A DNA stretch of 64,000 bases, from the NCBI RefSeq assembly GCF_010731755.1, contig NZ_AP022589.1, positions 2,108,001 to 2,172,000 of the forward strand, in the 5' to 3' direction. The notes beneath the pieces were generated by a model. That model saw only the letters and a list, made by a program, of their open reading frames with translations, ran no database searches and was not told the DNA's origin. Source of the DNA: Mycolicibacter minnesotensis (GTDB lineage: Bacteria; Actinomycetota; Actinomycetes; Mycobacteriales; Mycobacteriaceae). Made by a program: the position numbers and the translations under genes. Below, piece by piece: positions 19,649 through 28,151 of the stretch (position 1 is its first letter; every line of letters begins with the position of its first letter).

Positions 19649-21847
19649 CTAGGGATCCCGGGGCAGGCCCAAGAGCCGCTCGGCGATGATGTTGAGCTGG
19701 ACCTCTGAGGTGCCGCCATAGATGGTGGTGGCGCGGCTCATCAGCAGGTACTCGGCCCACCTGCCGGGCAGCTGCTCGCGATCGCCGATCGCGGCGTCAC
19801 CGGCGAATGTGCCCACCGCGAACTCCGCATAACCCTGGCCGGTACGCATTGAGAGCAGCTTGGACACCGCTGCCGCAGGCATCGGGTCCTTGCCGGCCAA
19901 GGTCAGCAGCGTAGAGCGCAGATTGAGCAGTTTTGCCGCGTGCCCCTCTGCGATCAGCTGACCGGCCCGCCGCTGCTCGCCATGATCGAACTGGCCGTCG
20001 CGGATGAACTCCACGAACCCGTCGAGGCTGGCCAGGAACGGCATCTCGCTGCCGCCGATCGACACCCGCTCCGCGGTCAGCGTGTTGCGGCTGACCTCCC
20101 AGCCCCGGTTCACCTCGCCGAGGACCAATTCGTCCGGCACGAACACGTCGTCGATGAACACGGTGTTGAACATCGCGCCGCCGGTGAGTTCCCGCAGCGG
20201 GCTGACGGTCACGCCCTCGGCCTTCATGTCCAACAGGAAGTAGGTGATGCCGTCGTGCTTGGGCGCCGAGGAGTCGGTTCGGGCCAGCAGGGCACCCCAC
20301 TGCGAGAACTGTGCGGCCGACGTCCAGATCTTCTGGCCGCTGATCCGCCAGCCGCCGTCGACTTTGGTGGCCTTGGTGGTCAGGCTGGCCAGGTCTGAAC
20401 CCGCGCCGGGCTCGGAGAACAGCTGGCACCACACCAGTTCCCCGCGGAAAGTCGGCGGCAGGAACCGTTGCTTCTGCTCGTCGGTGCCGAACGCCACGAT
20501 CGACGGCATGAGCCACGCGGCGATGCCCAGCGCCTGACGCCGCACCCGGCCGGACGAGAACTCCTGCTCGATGATGATCTGCTCGATCGGTTCGGCGGCG
20601 CGCCCCCAGGGCTTGGGCAGGTAGGGCAGTACCCAGCCGCCCTCGGCGATCGCGACCGTGCGCTCGTCCTGCGCCATGGCTTTGAGCGCGGCGACCTCGG
20701 CCCTGATCTCGGCACGCAACTTCTCGGTGTCGGGGTCCAGGTCGATGTCGATCTTGCGCATGCCGCCGGCGGCGGCGGTGTCGACCACCTGCTGCGGGTG
20801 TGCCGAACGGGTGCCGAAGGACGCCGCCAGGATCAGTGCCCGCCGGTAGTACACGCCCGCGTCGTGCTCCCAGGTGAAGCCGATTCCGCCATGCACCTGA
20901 ATGCAGTCCTGCGTGCAGTGCTGTGCGGCGCTGGGCGCCAAGGTGGCAGCCACCGCGGTAGCGAACTGCACGGTCGAACCCGCTGCCTCCCATCCGTTCT
21001 GGTCGGCCTCGTCGATAGCGCGGGCGGCGTCCCATACCGCGGCGGTGGCCCGCTCGGTGTCGGCGATCATCTCCGCGCACTTGTGCTTGATGGCCTGGAA
21101 CTGGCCGATGGGTCGACCGAACTGCTCCCGGATCTTGGCGTATTCGGCCGCGGTGTCGGTGGCCCACCGGGCCACGCCGATGGCCTCAGCGGACAGCAGC
21201 GTCGAGATCAGCGCCTGCGCGCGTTCGCCCGACAAGCTGCCCAACACCGCCGAGCTGTTCACCTCGACGCCGTCGGCGCGCACCTGCGCGATGGGCCGCA
21301 GCGGGTCCACGCTCGCCACCGGCTCGATCTCGAGCTGGTCGGCGCGCAGCAGCACCCAGGTGGTGGCCTCTTCGAGCGCCACCGGCAGCACCAGCAAGGA
21401 CGCCTGAGCGGCGGCGGCCACGGCGCGAGCCTCGCCGCGGACTACCAAACCCGTCCCACCGGCGGTGGCGGTGAGGCCCGGGTTGACCGTGTAGGTGGCG
21501 ATCACCTCGCCACTGGCCAGCCCGATCAGCTCAGCGGCCGTGGGGTTGTTGGCGGCGATCAGGGCGCTGGCGATGGCCGACGGTACGAAGGGTCCCGGTA
21601 CTGCGCCGTAGCCGAACTCGGCCAGCACCACCGCCAGCTCCAGGATTCCGAATCCCTGTCCGCCGACGTCCTCGGCCAGGTGCAGACCTGTCAGTCCCTG
21701 CTCGGCCGCGGCTCGCCAGAACGACGGTGGGTTCTCGATCGGAGCGTCCATGGCCGCGTGCAGCAGCTCGGAGGGCACGGCGCGTGTCAGCAGGGCCCGC
21801 ACGGAATCGGCGAGGTCCTGGTGCTCGGAGTTGATCGCTATCGGCAT
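19649..21847 (-). CDS. fadE6: FadE6, tandem-domain acyl-CoA dehydrogenase
   Basis: A 732-residue protein with two acyl-CoA dehydrogenase folds in one chain. The first half (about 1-350) contains QFGRPIGQFQAIKH and VHGGIGFTWEHD near 325, typical of the C-terminal ACAD domain. The second half (about 375-732) has the complete set: LFSEPGAGSDLASLTT near 472 for FAD/substrate and IYGGTSEVQLNIIAERLLG at the end. Which half is active cannot be settled by eye; the second has the clearer flavin motif. Length matches Rv0271c (731). It works with FadD2 in fatty-acid oxidation by location. It is read away from the hydroxyacid dehydrogenase unit in the same direction. Confidence 0.9.
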   Translation of the reverse strand: MPIAINSEHQDLADSVRALLTRAVPSELLHAAMDAPIENPPSFWRAAAEQGLTGLHLAEDVGGQGFGILELAVVLAEFGYGAVPGPFVPSAIASALIAANNPTAAELIGLASGEVIATYTVNPGLTATAGGTGLVVRGEARAVAAAAQASLLVLPVALEEATTWVLLRADQLEIEPVASVDPLRPIAQVRADGVEVNSSAVLGSLSGERAQALISTLLSAEAIGVARWATDTAAEYAKIREQFGRPIGQFQAIKHKCAEMIADTERATAAVWDAARAIDEADQNGWEAAGSTVQFATAVAATLAPSAAQHCTQDCIQVHGGIGFTWEHDAGVYYRRALILAASFGTRSAHPQQVVDTAAAGGMRKIDIDLDPDTEKLRAEIRAEVAALKAMAQDERTVAIAEGGWVLPYLPKPWGRAAEPIEQIIIEQEFSSGRVRRQALGIAAWLMPSIVAFGTDEQKQRFLPPTFRGELVWCQLFSEPGAGSDLASLTTKATKVDGGWRISGQKIWTSAAQFSQWGALLARTDSSAPKHDGITYFLLDMKAEGVTVSPLRELTGGAMFNTVFIDDVFVPDELVLGEVNRGWEVSRNTLTAERVSIGGSEMPFLASLDGFVEFIRDGQFDHGEQRRAGQLIAEGHAAKLLNLRSTLLTLAGKDPMPAAAVSKLLSMRTGQGYAEFAVGTFAGDAAIGDREQLPGRWAEYLLMSRATTIYGGTSEVQLNIIAERLLGLPRDP

Positions 21848-21881
21848 GGGAGACGCCTTTCGGTGGGTACGTCAGCTGAAT

Positions 21882-22838
21882 CTAACAACCAGTCGGTTGG
21901 TTGACCACGTGGGTCAGGGGCAGTCCGTCGCGGAGCCGGCGGCAGTTGTCGACGGCCACAGTCAGGTAGCGCCGCATGGTGTCGGCGGTGTACCAGCTCA
22001 CATGCGGGGTGAGCACCACGTTGTCCAGCCCGAGCAGGGGGTTGTCGGCGGTCACCGGCTCAACGGCGAAGACGTCCAGGCCCGCGCCGGCCAGCCGCCC
22101 CCGGCCCAACGCCTCGGCCAGCGCGGCCTCATCGACGATCGGCCCACGAGAGGTGTTGACCAGCACCGCGTCGGACTTCATCTGCGCCAGGGCCGCGTGG
22201 TCGATCAACCCCTCGGTAGTAGCGGTCAGCGGAACGTGCAGCGAGACGATGTCGGCTGCCGCCAGGAGCTCCGGTAAGGGGCGCCAGCCCGGCGTGCCGT
22301 CGTCGCGGGTACTGGTGTGCAGCACCTGGGCGCCCATGGCGGCCACGATCTGGGCCACCCGCTGCGCGATGCTGCCGAAGCCGACCAGGCCCACGGTGGA
22401 GCCGCCGATGTCCCGGCAGCGTTCACCGAGATCGGGATCGGTGGGCCAGCCGCGAATCTGTCGGGTCGCCCGATCCAGTGGCAACAGCTGCCGCAGCACG
22501 GCGAGCATCAGCATCACAGTGCCCTCGGCGACTGAGGCGGCGTTGGCGCCGGGCATATTGGCCACTGCGATCCCACGCTGTGTTGCGACATCGACGTCGA
22601 TGGTGTTGATGCCCACCCCGAACTTGTGCACCAGCCGCAGCGCCGGACCGCTTCGCAGGTCGTCGCCCGAGAGCGGGCGCAGGATGTGCCAGAGCACCTC
22701 TGCGTCAGCCAGCTCACGATGTAGCGTTGCGTCATCGTCAGCGGCGCACCATCGGATGTCTAGCCAATCCGATTCGGGTGCAACGAATTCGAGCACCTTC
22801 GGACCGGGGATGAAGTGCGCCAGGACTTTCAGCGTCAT
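21882..22838 (-). CDS. D-isomer-specific 2-hydroxyacid dehydrogenase
   Basis: A 318-residue NAD(P)-dependent dehydrogenase. The Rossmann motif GLVGFGSIAQRVA is near residue 145. The catalytic triad is readable: arginine in NTSRGPIVDEAAL, glutamate in AGLDVFAVEP and histidine in LTPHVSWYT. It interconverts a 2-oxoacid and a D-2-hydroxyacid. The ATG at 22838 lies two bases after the TetR stop with GGAGAGCTCC upstream; the frame's extension to 22901 lies in the TetR gene. Co-transcription with that TetR regulator is likely, which would make this gene part of the regulator's own circuit. The true substrate is unknown. Confidence 0.87.
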   Translation of the reverse strand: MTLKVLAHFIPGPKVLEFVAPESDWLDIRWCAADDDATLHRELADAEVLWHILRPLSGDDLRSGPALRLVHKFGVGINTIDVDVATQRGIAVANMPGANAASVAEGTVMLMLAVLRQLLPLDRATRQIRGWPTDPDLGERCRDIGGSTVGLVGFGSIAQRVAQIVAAMGAQVLHTSTRDDGTPGWRPLPELLAAADIVSLHVPLTATTEGLIDHAALAQMKSDAVLVNTSRGPIVDEAALAEALGRGRLAGAGLDVFAVEPVTADNPLLGLDNVVLTPHVSWYTADTMRRYLTVAVDNCRRLRDGLPLTHVVNQPTGC

Positions 22839-22840
22839 GC

Positions 22841-23482
22841 TCAGGAGCTCTCCTCGGTGTAGATGGCCCGGTAGAAGACGTTGGCCAGCGTGCGAATACA
22901 CGTTGCGTCGTCGGGGTCGGCGCCATGCCGGGGCGTGGCCAGCTGGATATAGCAGAACTGGTTGAGCATCGACACGATCGCCACGGCCAGCAACTCCGGG
23001 TCGTCATCGGTGCAGAAACCCTCCGACTGCGCGCGCTTCACCGTCTCGGTGATGTGACCGACAGGCACCGCACAGATCTCTGCCCAGTAGCGGGCGAAGT
23101 CGTCATTGACCATCGCCAGCTGGGAGACACCCACCATTTCGGCCAATCGATTGCGGTAGGTGTGCCAATGTGCGGCCGTGGCCTGTTCGATCCGTTCCCG
23201 ATTGGTCAGGCCGTGTCGTGTGACGTTCGAGGCCCGCTCGCCGGCCTCGTCGCGAAAACGCAATGCCCACTCCCGGACCATCGCCTCTTTGGAGTCGTAG
23301 TAGTTGTAGAACGATGCCGCTGAGCGTCCCGCCTCGGTCGTGATGTCGGCGATGGTGGTTGCCAGAACTCCCTTGCGGGCGATCACTGCCCGCGCGGCCG
23401 CGTCGATCGCAGCCTGAGTGCGCCGGCCCCGGTGGGTGGGCAGCGGTGCCCGCCGGACGGGTTGTTCGGAGGATTTCGGCAC
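22841..23482 (-). CDS. TetR-family regulator (Rv0273c-like)
   Basis: A 213-residue repressor. The N-terminal helix-turn-helix spans about residues 20-65 (IADITTEAGRSAASFYNYYDSKEAMV); the remainder is the helical effector domain. GTG start with AGGAAG upstream. It is divergent from the VOC-family gene and a perfect 18-bp palindrome lies between them, so it very likely represses that gene and itself. Together with the hydroxyacid dehydrogenase behind it the set corresponds to Rv0272c-Rv0274. The effector is not known. Confidence 0.87.
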   Translation of the reverse strand: MPKSSEQPVRRAPLPTHRGRRTQAAIDAAARAVIARKGVLATTIADITTEAGRSAASFYNYYDSKEAMVREWALRFRDEAGERASNVTRHGLTNRERIEQATAAHWHTYRNRLAEMVGVSQLAMVNDDFARYWAEICAVPVGHITETVKRAQSEGFCTDDDPELLAVAIVSMLNQFCYIQLATPRHGADPDDATCIRTLANVFYRAIYTEESS

Positions 23483-23513
23483 CGAATCGGACTTCCTGTC
23501 TCAGTGGGCCTGG

Positions 23514-23531
23514 ATCAGATCTAAATCTGAT
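23514..23531. promoter_or_regulatory. 18-bp palindromic operator for the divergent TetR/VOC pair
   Basis: ATCAGATCTAAATCTGAT has perfect seven-base arms around CTAA. It lies 31 bases from the TetR start and 41 bases before the VOC start. A related half-site, TCAGATCT, recurs at about 23545-23552. The placement suits a TetR dimer blocking both promoters. Confidence 0.6.
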
Positions 23532-23572
23532 GTTAGATTCAGTTTCAGATCTTGACCAGAGGAGTAGCTGCA

Positions 23573-24148
23573 ATGATCAAGCCGCACGGTGTCAACACCG
23601 AGTTCGAAATCAGTGGGATCAACCACGTGGCGATGGTGTGCTCGGACATGGAACGCACCGTCGACTTCTATACCAACATCTTGGGCATGCCGTTGATCAA
23701 GTCGCTGGACCTGCCCGCGGGCATCGGTCAGCACTTCTTCTTCGACGCCGGCAACGGGGACTGCGTGGCCTTCTTCTGGTTCCGCGACGCCCCTGACCGG
23801 GTTCCCGGTATCTCGTCGCCGGCCGCCATACCCGGGATCGGCGAGATCACGAGTGCCGTGAGCACACTCAATCACCTCGCCTTCCATGTGCCGGCGGACA
23901 AGTTCGATGCCTACCGCCAGCGACTCAAGGAGAAGGGTGTTCGGGTGGGGCCGGTCCTCAACCACGACGAGTCCGAGTGGCAGGCCAGCCCGACCTTGCA
24001 TCCCGGCGTCTATGTCCGCTCCTTCTATTTCCAGGACCCCGACGGCATCACCCTGGAATTCGCCTGCTGGACCAAAGAATTCACCGGCGACGAAGCGCAC
24101 GTCACGCCCAAAACGGCAGCCGATCGCCGGGTTCCGGCCAGCACCTAG
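23573..24148 (+). CDS. VOC-family (glyoxalase/dioxygenase-like) protein, Rv0274-like
   Basis: A 191-residue vicinal-oxygen-chelate protein with two beta-alpha-beta3 modules. INHVAMVCSDMERTVDFYTNILGMPL opens module one with a metal-ligand histidine, and LNHLAFHVPADKFDAYRQRL opens module two. RSFYFQDPDGITLEFACWTKEF carries the closing glutamate. Reaction (glyoxalase, ring-cleaving dioxygenase or isomerase) cannot be told from sequence. AGAGGAG lies 9 bases before the ATG at 23573; an in-frame TTG upstream is worse. Regulated by the divergent TetR. Its stop overlaps the FUSC stop on the opposite strand through a CTAG. Confidence 0.87.
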   Translation: MIKPHGVNTEFEISGINHVAMVCSDMERTVDFYTNILGMPLIKSLDLPAGIGQHFFFDAGNGDCVAFFWFRDAPDRVPGISSPAAIPGIGEITSAVSTLNHLAFHVPADKFDAYRQRLKEKGVRVGPVLNHDESEWQASPTLHPGVYVRSFYFQDPDGITLEFACWTKEFTGDEAHVTPKTAADRRVPAST

Positions 24149-25173
24149 CCCGCTCTAGGCGGGATGGCGAGACCGATCAGCAGGTCGAGCTCGTCGACGC
24201 AGGTGTGTAGGGCAGCGGCCTGCAGCACTTCGCCCCCGGGCGCCACAAGCTGGTCACGGGCCGCCTGAGCGTGCGACGCAGCGGGAGTCCAGGCTCCGCC
24301 GGTCAGGGCGGCGACCGCCGCGGCCAGCTCGTCGATGGCAGTGTCGGTCGGTTCGGTGACGGTTTGGCCGGCCTCGGTCACGACGCGCGCGAGATGAAGG
24401 ACTGAACCGGCCAGCAGGGACAGTTGAGCGGCTTGTCGATCGGCGACCCGCGTCGCGTCGCGCAAGGACCACCGCAACGGACAGATCTGCGCTACTTGCT
24501 CGGCGGTGCCACGGGCTTCGCTCAGGCGGGCCAGCCGGTGGTAGAGCTGCGCGGCCACCGGCTGTAGCCAGTTCGGATCCCCGGATCGGTGATCGAGCTG
24601 GCTGAGCAGCACCCGCAGCGTGGCCAGCACCTCGGTACGGGCAGCGCGCAACACCGCCAGCGGATTCTTCGGAAACAGAACCACGCTGAAGATCACCGCG
24701 ATCCCACCGCCGATCAGGGCATCGAACAGTCGTTCCGCCCCGACACCACCGTGCGGAAACGCCAGCACGAGGATCGCCGAGATCACCGTCTGATTGACGA
24801 ACATCGGGCGTTGGATGAGGAACCGTCTCCCGACCAACAACGCTGCGCACAGCGAGGCGAAGACAACAACGGCCATCGCGAACGGGCCGGTGCCCAGGAA
24901 CCTGTGCACGCCGCTGCCCAAACCGATCCCCAAGCCGACGCCGACCATCATCTCGACCGCGAGTTCTGCGCGGACCACGTTGGTCGCCCACATGCACACA
25001 GCCGCCGCGATCGGAGCAAAGAACGGGGCAGGGTGCCCGAGTGCATCGCGAGCGAGATACCAGGCAAAGCCCGCGGCCAGTGCGGTCTGCGTGCTGGGCC
25101 ACACAACGGTCCCGAGCAGGTCCGACCGTCCACGAAACAGACCGCCGCAGGTACGCAATACGGTTCTGGTCAT
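24145..25173 (-). CDS. FUSC-family membrane protein (aromatic acid exporter-like)
   Basis: A 342-residue protein. Residues about 20-170 contain six hydrophobic segments with APFFAPIAAAVCMWATNVVRA and FVNQTVISAILVLAFPHGGVGAERLFDALIGGGIAVI split among them, the FUSC/ArAE pattern. Residues 170-342 are a soluble helical domain. Family members export aromatic carboxylates or modify membrane composition. The ATG at 25173 is chosen because it precedes the first membrane segment closely; there is no strong ribosome site, and the frame is open to 25236. Overlaps tail to tail with the VOC gene. Function is not proven in mycobacteria. Confidence 0.8.
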   Translation of the reverse strand: MTRTVLRTCGGLFRGRSDLLGTVVWPSTQTALAAGFAWYLARDALGHPAPFFAPIAAAVCMWATNVVRAELAVEMMVGVGLGIGLGSGVHRFLGTGPFAMAVVVFASLCAALLVGRRFLIQRPMFVNQTVISAILVLAFPHGGVGAERLFDALIGGGIAVIFSVVLFPKNPLAVLRAARTEVLATLRVLLSQLDHRSGDPNWLQPVAAQLYHRLARLSEARGTAEQVAQICPLRWSLRDATRVADRQAAQLSLLAGSVLHLARVVTEAGQTVTEPTDTAIDELAAAVAALTGGAWTPAASHAQAARDQLVAPGGEVLQAAALHTCVDELDLLIGLAIPPRAG

Positions 25174-25335
25174 CGTCGTAGAGCCTAGACAACACATCGA
25201 GGCGCAGGCCCCGAGATGACGAAAGGGTCCGGGCAAGAAGCTGGACGCCTATCACGGCCGCCATTAGTGTTTCGGGTGCCCGAGTTCGACGTGCTGTGTC
25301 CGATAGATGACGACAATCCAGAAGGCCAGGTGACG

Positions 25336-26160
25336 ATGGGACGGGTGACCACCCGCCGTAGTGCCCGTCACCTGCTAGGTGGCCGTGCAGCGGACAGGTC
25401 TGAGACGCTGGCCGTGGAGGAGCCGCTGGAGATCAGGCTCAACGGCAGCGCCTTGACGGTTACCATGCGCACCCCGGGCTCCGATATCGAACTCGCACAA
25501 GGGTTTCTGCTGACCGAAGGGGTGATCGCCCGACGGGACGACATTGCGACCATCCGGTATTGCCCAGGTGCCGATGCGGACGGAGTGAACAGCTACAACG
25601 TTCTCGACGTCGTCTTGTCCCCCGGTGTCCCGCTGCCCGAGATTGACGTCACGCGCAATTTCTACACAACGTCGTCGTGTGGCGTCTGTGGAAAGGCGTC
25701 GCTGGAGGCGGTTCGGACGGTCAGTCGACACTGCCCCGGCGACGATCCGGTAACCGTTTCGGCGCAGGCCATCACCGTCATGCCGGGCCGACTCCGTGAG
25801 GCGCAGAAGGTGTTTGACAGTACCGGCGGTCTGCATGCGGCAGCACTGTTCGACAAAGATGCCCAGTTACTGGTGGTGCGCGAGGATATCGGCCGGCACA
25901 ACGCGGTGGACAAGGTAATCGGTTGGGCGGTCGAACATGGCCGGATCCCACTGACCGGCACGGTCCTGTTGGTCAGCGGGCGCGCGTCGTTCGAGCTGAC
26001 GCAAAAGGCAGTGATGGCCGGGATACCCTTATTGGCAGCGGTTTCCGCGCCATCCTCGCTGGCGGTCGACCTCGCCGCGCAGTCCGGTATGACGCTCATA
26101 GCGTTCCTGCGCGGAGAGTCCATGAACGTCTACAGCAGGGCTGACCGGATCATCCACTGA
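25336..26160 (+). CDS. fdhD: FdhD, formate dehydrogenase sulfurtransferase
   Basis: A 274-residue accessory protein that passes sulfur from a cysteine desulfurase to the molybdenum cofactor of formate dehydrogenase. [14 protein letters not shown] near residue 115 contains the paired functional cysteines. [17 protein letters not shown] near 180 and [22 protein letters not shown] near 210 are other family blocks. The ATG at 25336 gives the usual MGRVT start, with GAAGGCCAGG upstream; the frame is open earlier to 25216 but would overlap the FUSC promoter. No formate dehydrogenase or molybdopterin gene lies in the window, so the partner must be elsewhere. Confidence 0.92.
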   Translation: MGRVTTRRSARHLLGGRAADRSETLAVEEPLEIRLNGSALTVTMRTPGSDIELAQGFLLTEGVIARRDDIATIRYCPGADADGVNSYNVLDVVLSPGVPLPEIDVTRNFYTTSSCGVCGKASLEAVRTVSRHCPGDDPVTVSAQAITVMPGRLREAQKVFDSTGGLHAAALFDKDAQLLVVREDIGRHNAVDKVIGWAVEHGRIPLTGTVLLVSGRASFELTQKAVMAGIPLLAAVSAPSSLAVDLAAQSGMTLIAFLRGESMNVYSRADRIIH

Positions 26161-26212
26161 ACGTGGAAAACAGGTGCGATGAAGTGGAACTCTGATACAT
26201 TCCTCGATCACT

Positions 26213-26644
26213 ATGACCCTTTTTCGCAGTCCTTTTCGGCGCCCTACCCGCAACGTTGCCCGCGCGATGGTCATATGGGCCGCCGCGGTCAGCTGCGCCG
26301 GGACGGCGTTCGCGGAACCGCCACTGATCAACGGTGTCTTCCAGGGCGCTGACGAAGAGTTCGCCTGGACGATAGCCACCAGCTGTAGCCAGGTCGACTG
26401 CAATGGGACCGTGAGCAGCAACCAGGGCTGGACAAGTCCGATGAGGCTGATCAATGGGGAGTGGCACTTCAGCATCACCAAGCCCGACGGTGGGCTTTGC
26501 GCGGACGGCAGCTATGTGCCGACCGTGATTGGGGTGATGATCGACCCGGTGTCGCTCGGCGGTGTCGTCACGACCAGTTCCGACGGAGAGTGCCCGGGAA
26601 GCACCCTGACCTCTCGGCCGTTCCAGCTGCACCAGCTCGGCTGA
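26213..26644 (+). CDS. Small secreted protein of unknown function
   Basis: A 143-residue protein with a basic N-terminus (FRSPFRRPTRNVAR), a hydrophobic core and a likely signal peptidase site after AGTAFA near residue 35, so it is predicted to be exported. The mature part of about 108 residues has four cysteines (ATSCSQVDCNG, GGLCADG, GECPGS), which could form two disulfides. I do not recognise a domain; similar small exported proteins are widespread in mycobacteria. It stands alone between fdhD and the ESX-3 region. A GTTGC-type weak ribosome region only is seen. Confidence 0.72.
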   Translation: MTLFRSPFRRPTRNVARAMVIWAAAVSCAGTAFAEPPLINGVFQGADEEFAWTIATSCSQVDCNGTVSSNQGWTSPMRLINGEWHFSITKPDGGLCADGSYVPTVIGVMIDPVSLGGVVTTSSDGECPGSTLTSRPFQLHQLG

Positions 26645-26794
26645 GGCCCACCTACCGGCGTCATCGCCCTTGATCGGCCGCGGCGCGCAGGTGCAGCTTC
26701 GCATCCATGACAGACCTTCGGTCCTGAAGTCGGCATCCGGGGAACTTCACCGGCGCTGCCTACGACTAATGGAATGGGCGAATGGGGTGTGGTG

Positions 26795-26959
26795 ATGAGT
26801 TTGTGGGATGCGCATATGCCGCAGGTGGGCGCGTCGGAGTCGGCGTTCGGTGCTCAGTCCGCGCAGGAGACCGACACGGTGACGGTGAACGCACGCTGTC
26901 GGGTCCTGGGCCGTTTCAACAGCGTTTATCCGGCATTTTCCGTGGTCACTCCAGCGTAG
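26795..26959 (+). pseudogene. Truncated esxG copy upstream of ESX-3
   Basis: A 54-codon frame begins [20 protein letters not shown], clearly the N-terminus of EsxG (the intact gene lies at 37370). The similarity includes the ribosome site (GGGGTGTGGTG) and extends over about 75 bases with roughly 84% identity by hand count, then stops abruptly near 26862. The remaining 30 or so residues (cysteine/arginine-containing) are unrelated to any Esx protein and the central helix-turn-helix and second helix are missing. No esxH partner follows. It is best read as a remnant of a duplication, though the frame and ribosome site remain usable, so a short peptide could still be made. Confidence 0.75.
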
Positions 26960-26969
26960 GGTCGGTGGA

Positions 26970-27878
26970 ATGCCTCTGATGCGTAGTGAAGGTGACAGCT
27001 GGGATATCACCACCAGCGTTGGTTCGACCGCCTTGTTCGTGGCGACCGCCAGAGCGTTGGAGGCCGCCAAGCCTGATCCGCTGGCGGTCGATCCCTACGC
27101 CGAGCTGTTCTGCCGGGCGGCCCGCGGGGACTGGGCCGCCGTGCTGGACGGCAACCAGCCCGACCATGAATTGTTGACCAACGATTTCGGTCAGCACTTC
27201 GTCAACTTCCAGGGCGCCCGCACCCGCTACTTCGACGACTATCTCCGGGGTGCCGTGGCGGCGGGCATACGTCAGGTAGTGATTCTGGCGTCCGGACTGG
27301 ACTCGCGGGCCTTCCGGTCGCCCTGGCCGGACGGCACCACGATCTTCGAATTGGACCAGCCGCAGGTGCTCGCCTTCAAGAGCTATGTGCTGTCTCAGCG
27401 TGGCATCCGGGCGACTGCCGAACGGCGGGAAGTGGCTGTCGACCTGCGTGAGGACTGGCCCCAGGCGCTGCGCGACGCCGGCTTCGACCCGACCAGGCCC
27501 TCGGCGTGGATTGCCGAGGGCCTACTGATCTATCTGCCCGCCGATGCGCAGCAGCTGTTGTTCGCCGGGATCGACGGCTTGGCCGCCCCGGGCAGTCACG
27601 TCGCAGTGGAGGACGGTGCCCCGATGCCCGAGGACGACTTTGACGCTGCGGTAGCGGCCGAAGTCGCGGCCGGCGACGACACCCGCAACTTTCATCGGTT
27701 GGTCTACAACGAGCAACATGCACCCGCCGACCAGTGGTTCGGGGCTCGGGGATGGGCGGCGGTCGCCACACCGCTGGCCGAGTATCTGCGGCGGCTGGGT
27801 CGGCCCGTCCCGGACCCGGCCACCCCAGCCGGTCAGATGGTCGCGCGGAACTCGTTGGTCTCGGCGGTCAAGGAGTAG
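26970..27878 (+). CDS. SAM-dependent methyltransferase (Rv0281-like, LCM family)
   Basis: A 302-residue member of the mycobacterial class I methyltransferase group (TIGR00027, leucine carboxyl methyltransferase-like). [19 protein letters not shown] at the start, [34 protein letters not shown] broken near residue 95, and [12 protein letters not shown] for ribose binding are family hallmarks; [15 protein letters not shown] follows. Mycobacteria carry many paralogues, with substrates unknown for most. Position directly before ESX-3 is the same as Rv0281. A 273-base control region separates it from eccA3, so it is not part of the iron-regulated transcript. Confidence 0.88.
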   Translation: MPLMRSEGDSWDITTSVGSTALFVATARALEAAKPDPLAVDPYAELFCRAARGDWAAVLDGNQPDHELLTNDFGQHFVNFQGARTRYFDDYLRGAVAAGIRQVVILASGLDSRAFRSPWPDGTTIFELDQPQVLAFKSYVLSQRGIRATAERREVAVDLREDWPQALRDAGFDPTRPSAWIAEGLLIYLPADAQQLLFAGIDGLAAPGSHVAVEDGAPMPEDDFDAAVAAEVAAGDDTRNFHRLVYNEQHAPADQWFGARGWAAVATPLAEYLRRLGRPVPDPATPAGQMVARNSLVSAVKE

Positions 27879-27946
27879 TTGCGGTCCGCCATCGGTTGGC
27901 GAACCGCTGTGGAGGACGAGTTCGCCATGCGGTACCGTGCACATTT

Positions 27947-27965
27947 AACGAAAATGGTTTTCAAT
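27947..27965. promoter_or_regulatory. Candidate Zur box upstream of ESX-3
   Basis: TAACGAAAATGGTTTTCAA contains GAAAA and TTTTC arms around a short centre, close to the mycobacterial Zur consensus, which is an AT-rich GAAAAT/ATTTTC-type palindrome. In M. tuberculosis, eccA3 is repressed by Zur under zinc sufficiency. The site is about 187 bases before the eccA3 start. It is a resemblance seen by eye; no score was computed. Confidence 0.5.
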
Positions 27966-28084
27966 AAGGAGTCGGTGATGGGTTGGGACGGCGTCGGCGC
28001 GTCAGTGCGCGATTCGTGGACCCGAAGTCCGCGTTCAGGGGTGACGAATGTCGCCCGGCGAGCGTCTCGATCGATCTCGACAAG

Positions 28085-28103
28085 TTAGCTTATGCAATGC
28101 TAA
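28085..28103. promoter_or_regulatory. IdeR iron box of the ESX-3 operon
   Basis: TTAGCTTATGCAATGCTAA is a 19-bp dyad agreeing with the IdeR consensus at 14 of 19 positions by hand count. Outward it extends to perfect eight-base arms, AAGTTAGC at 28082 and GCTAACTT ending at 28106. It lies 49 bases before eccA3. IdeR-Fe(II) repression of this operon is established in M. tuberculosis and M. smegmatis. Confidence 0.75.
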
Positions 28104-28151
28104 CTTCAGCCGGGTTGGTTCAAGGAAATACAGCAAAGGGGCGAGTCACGC

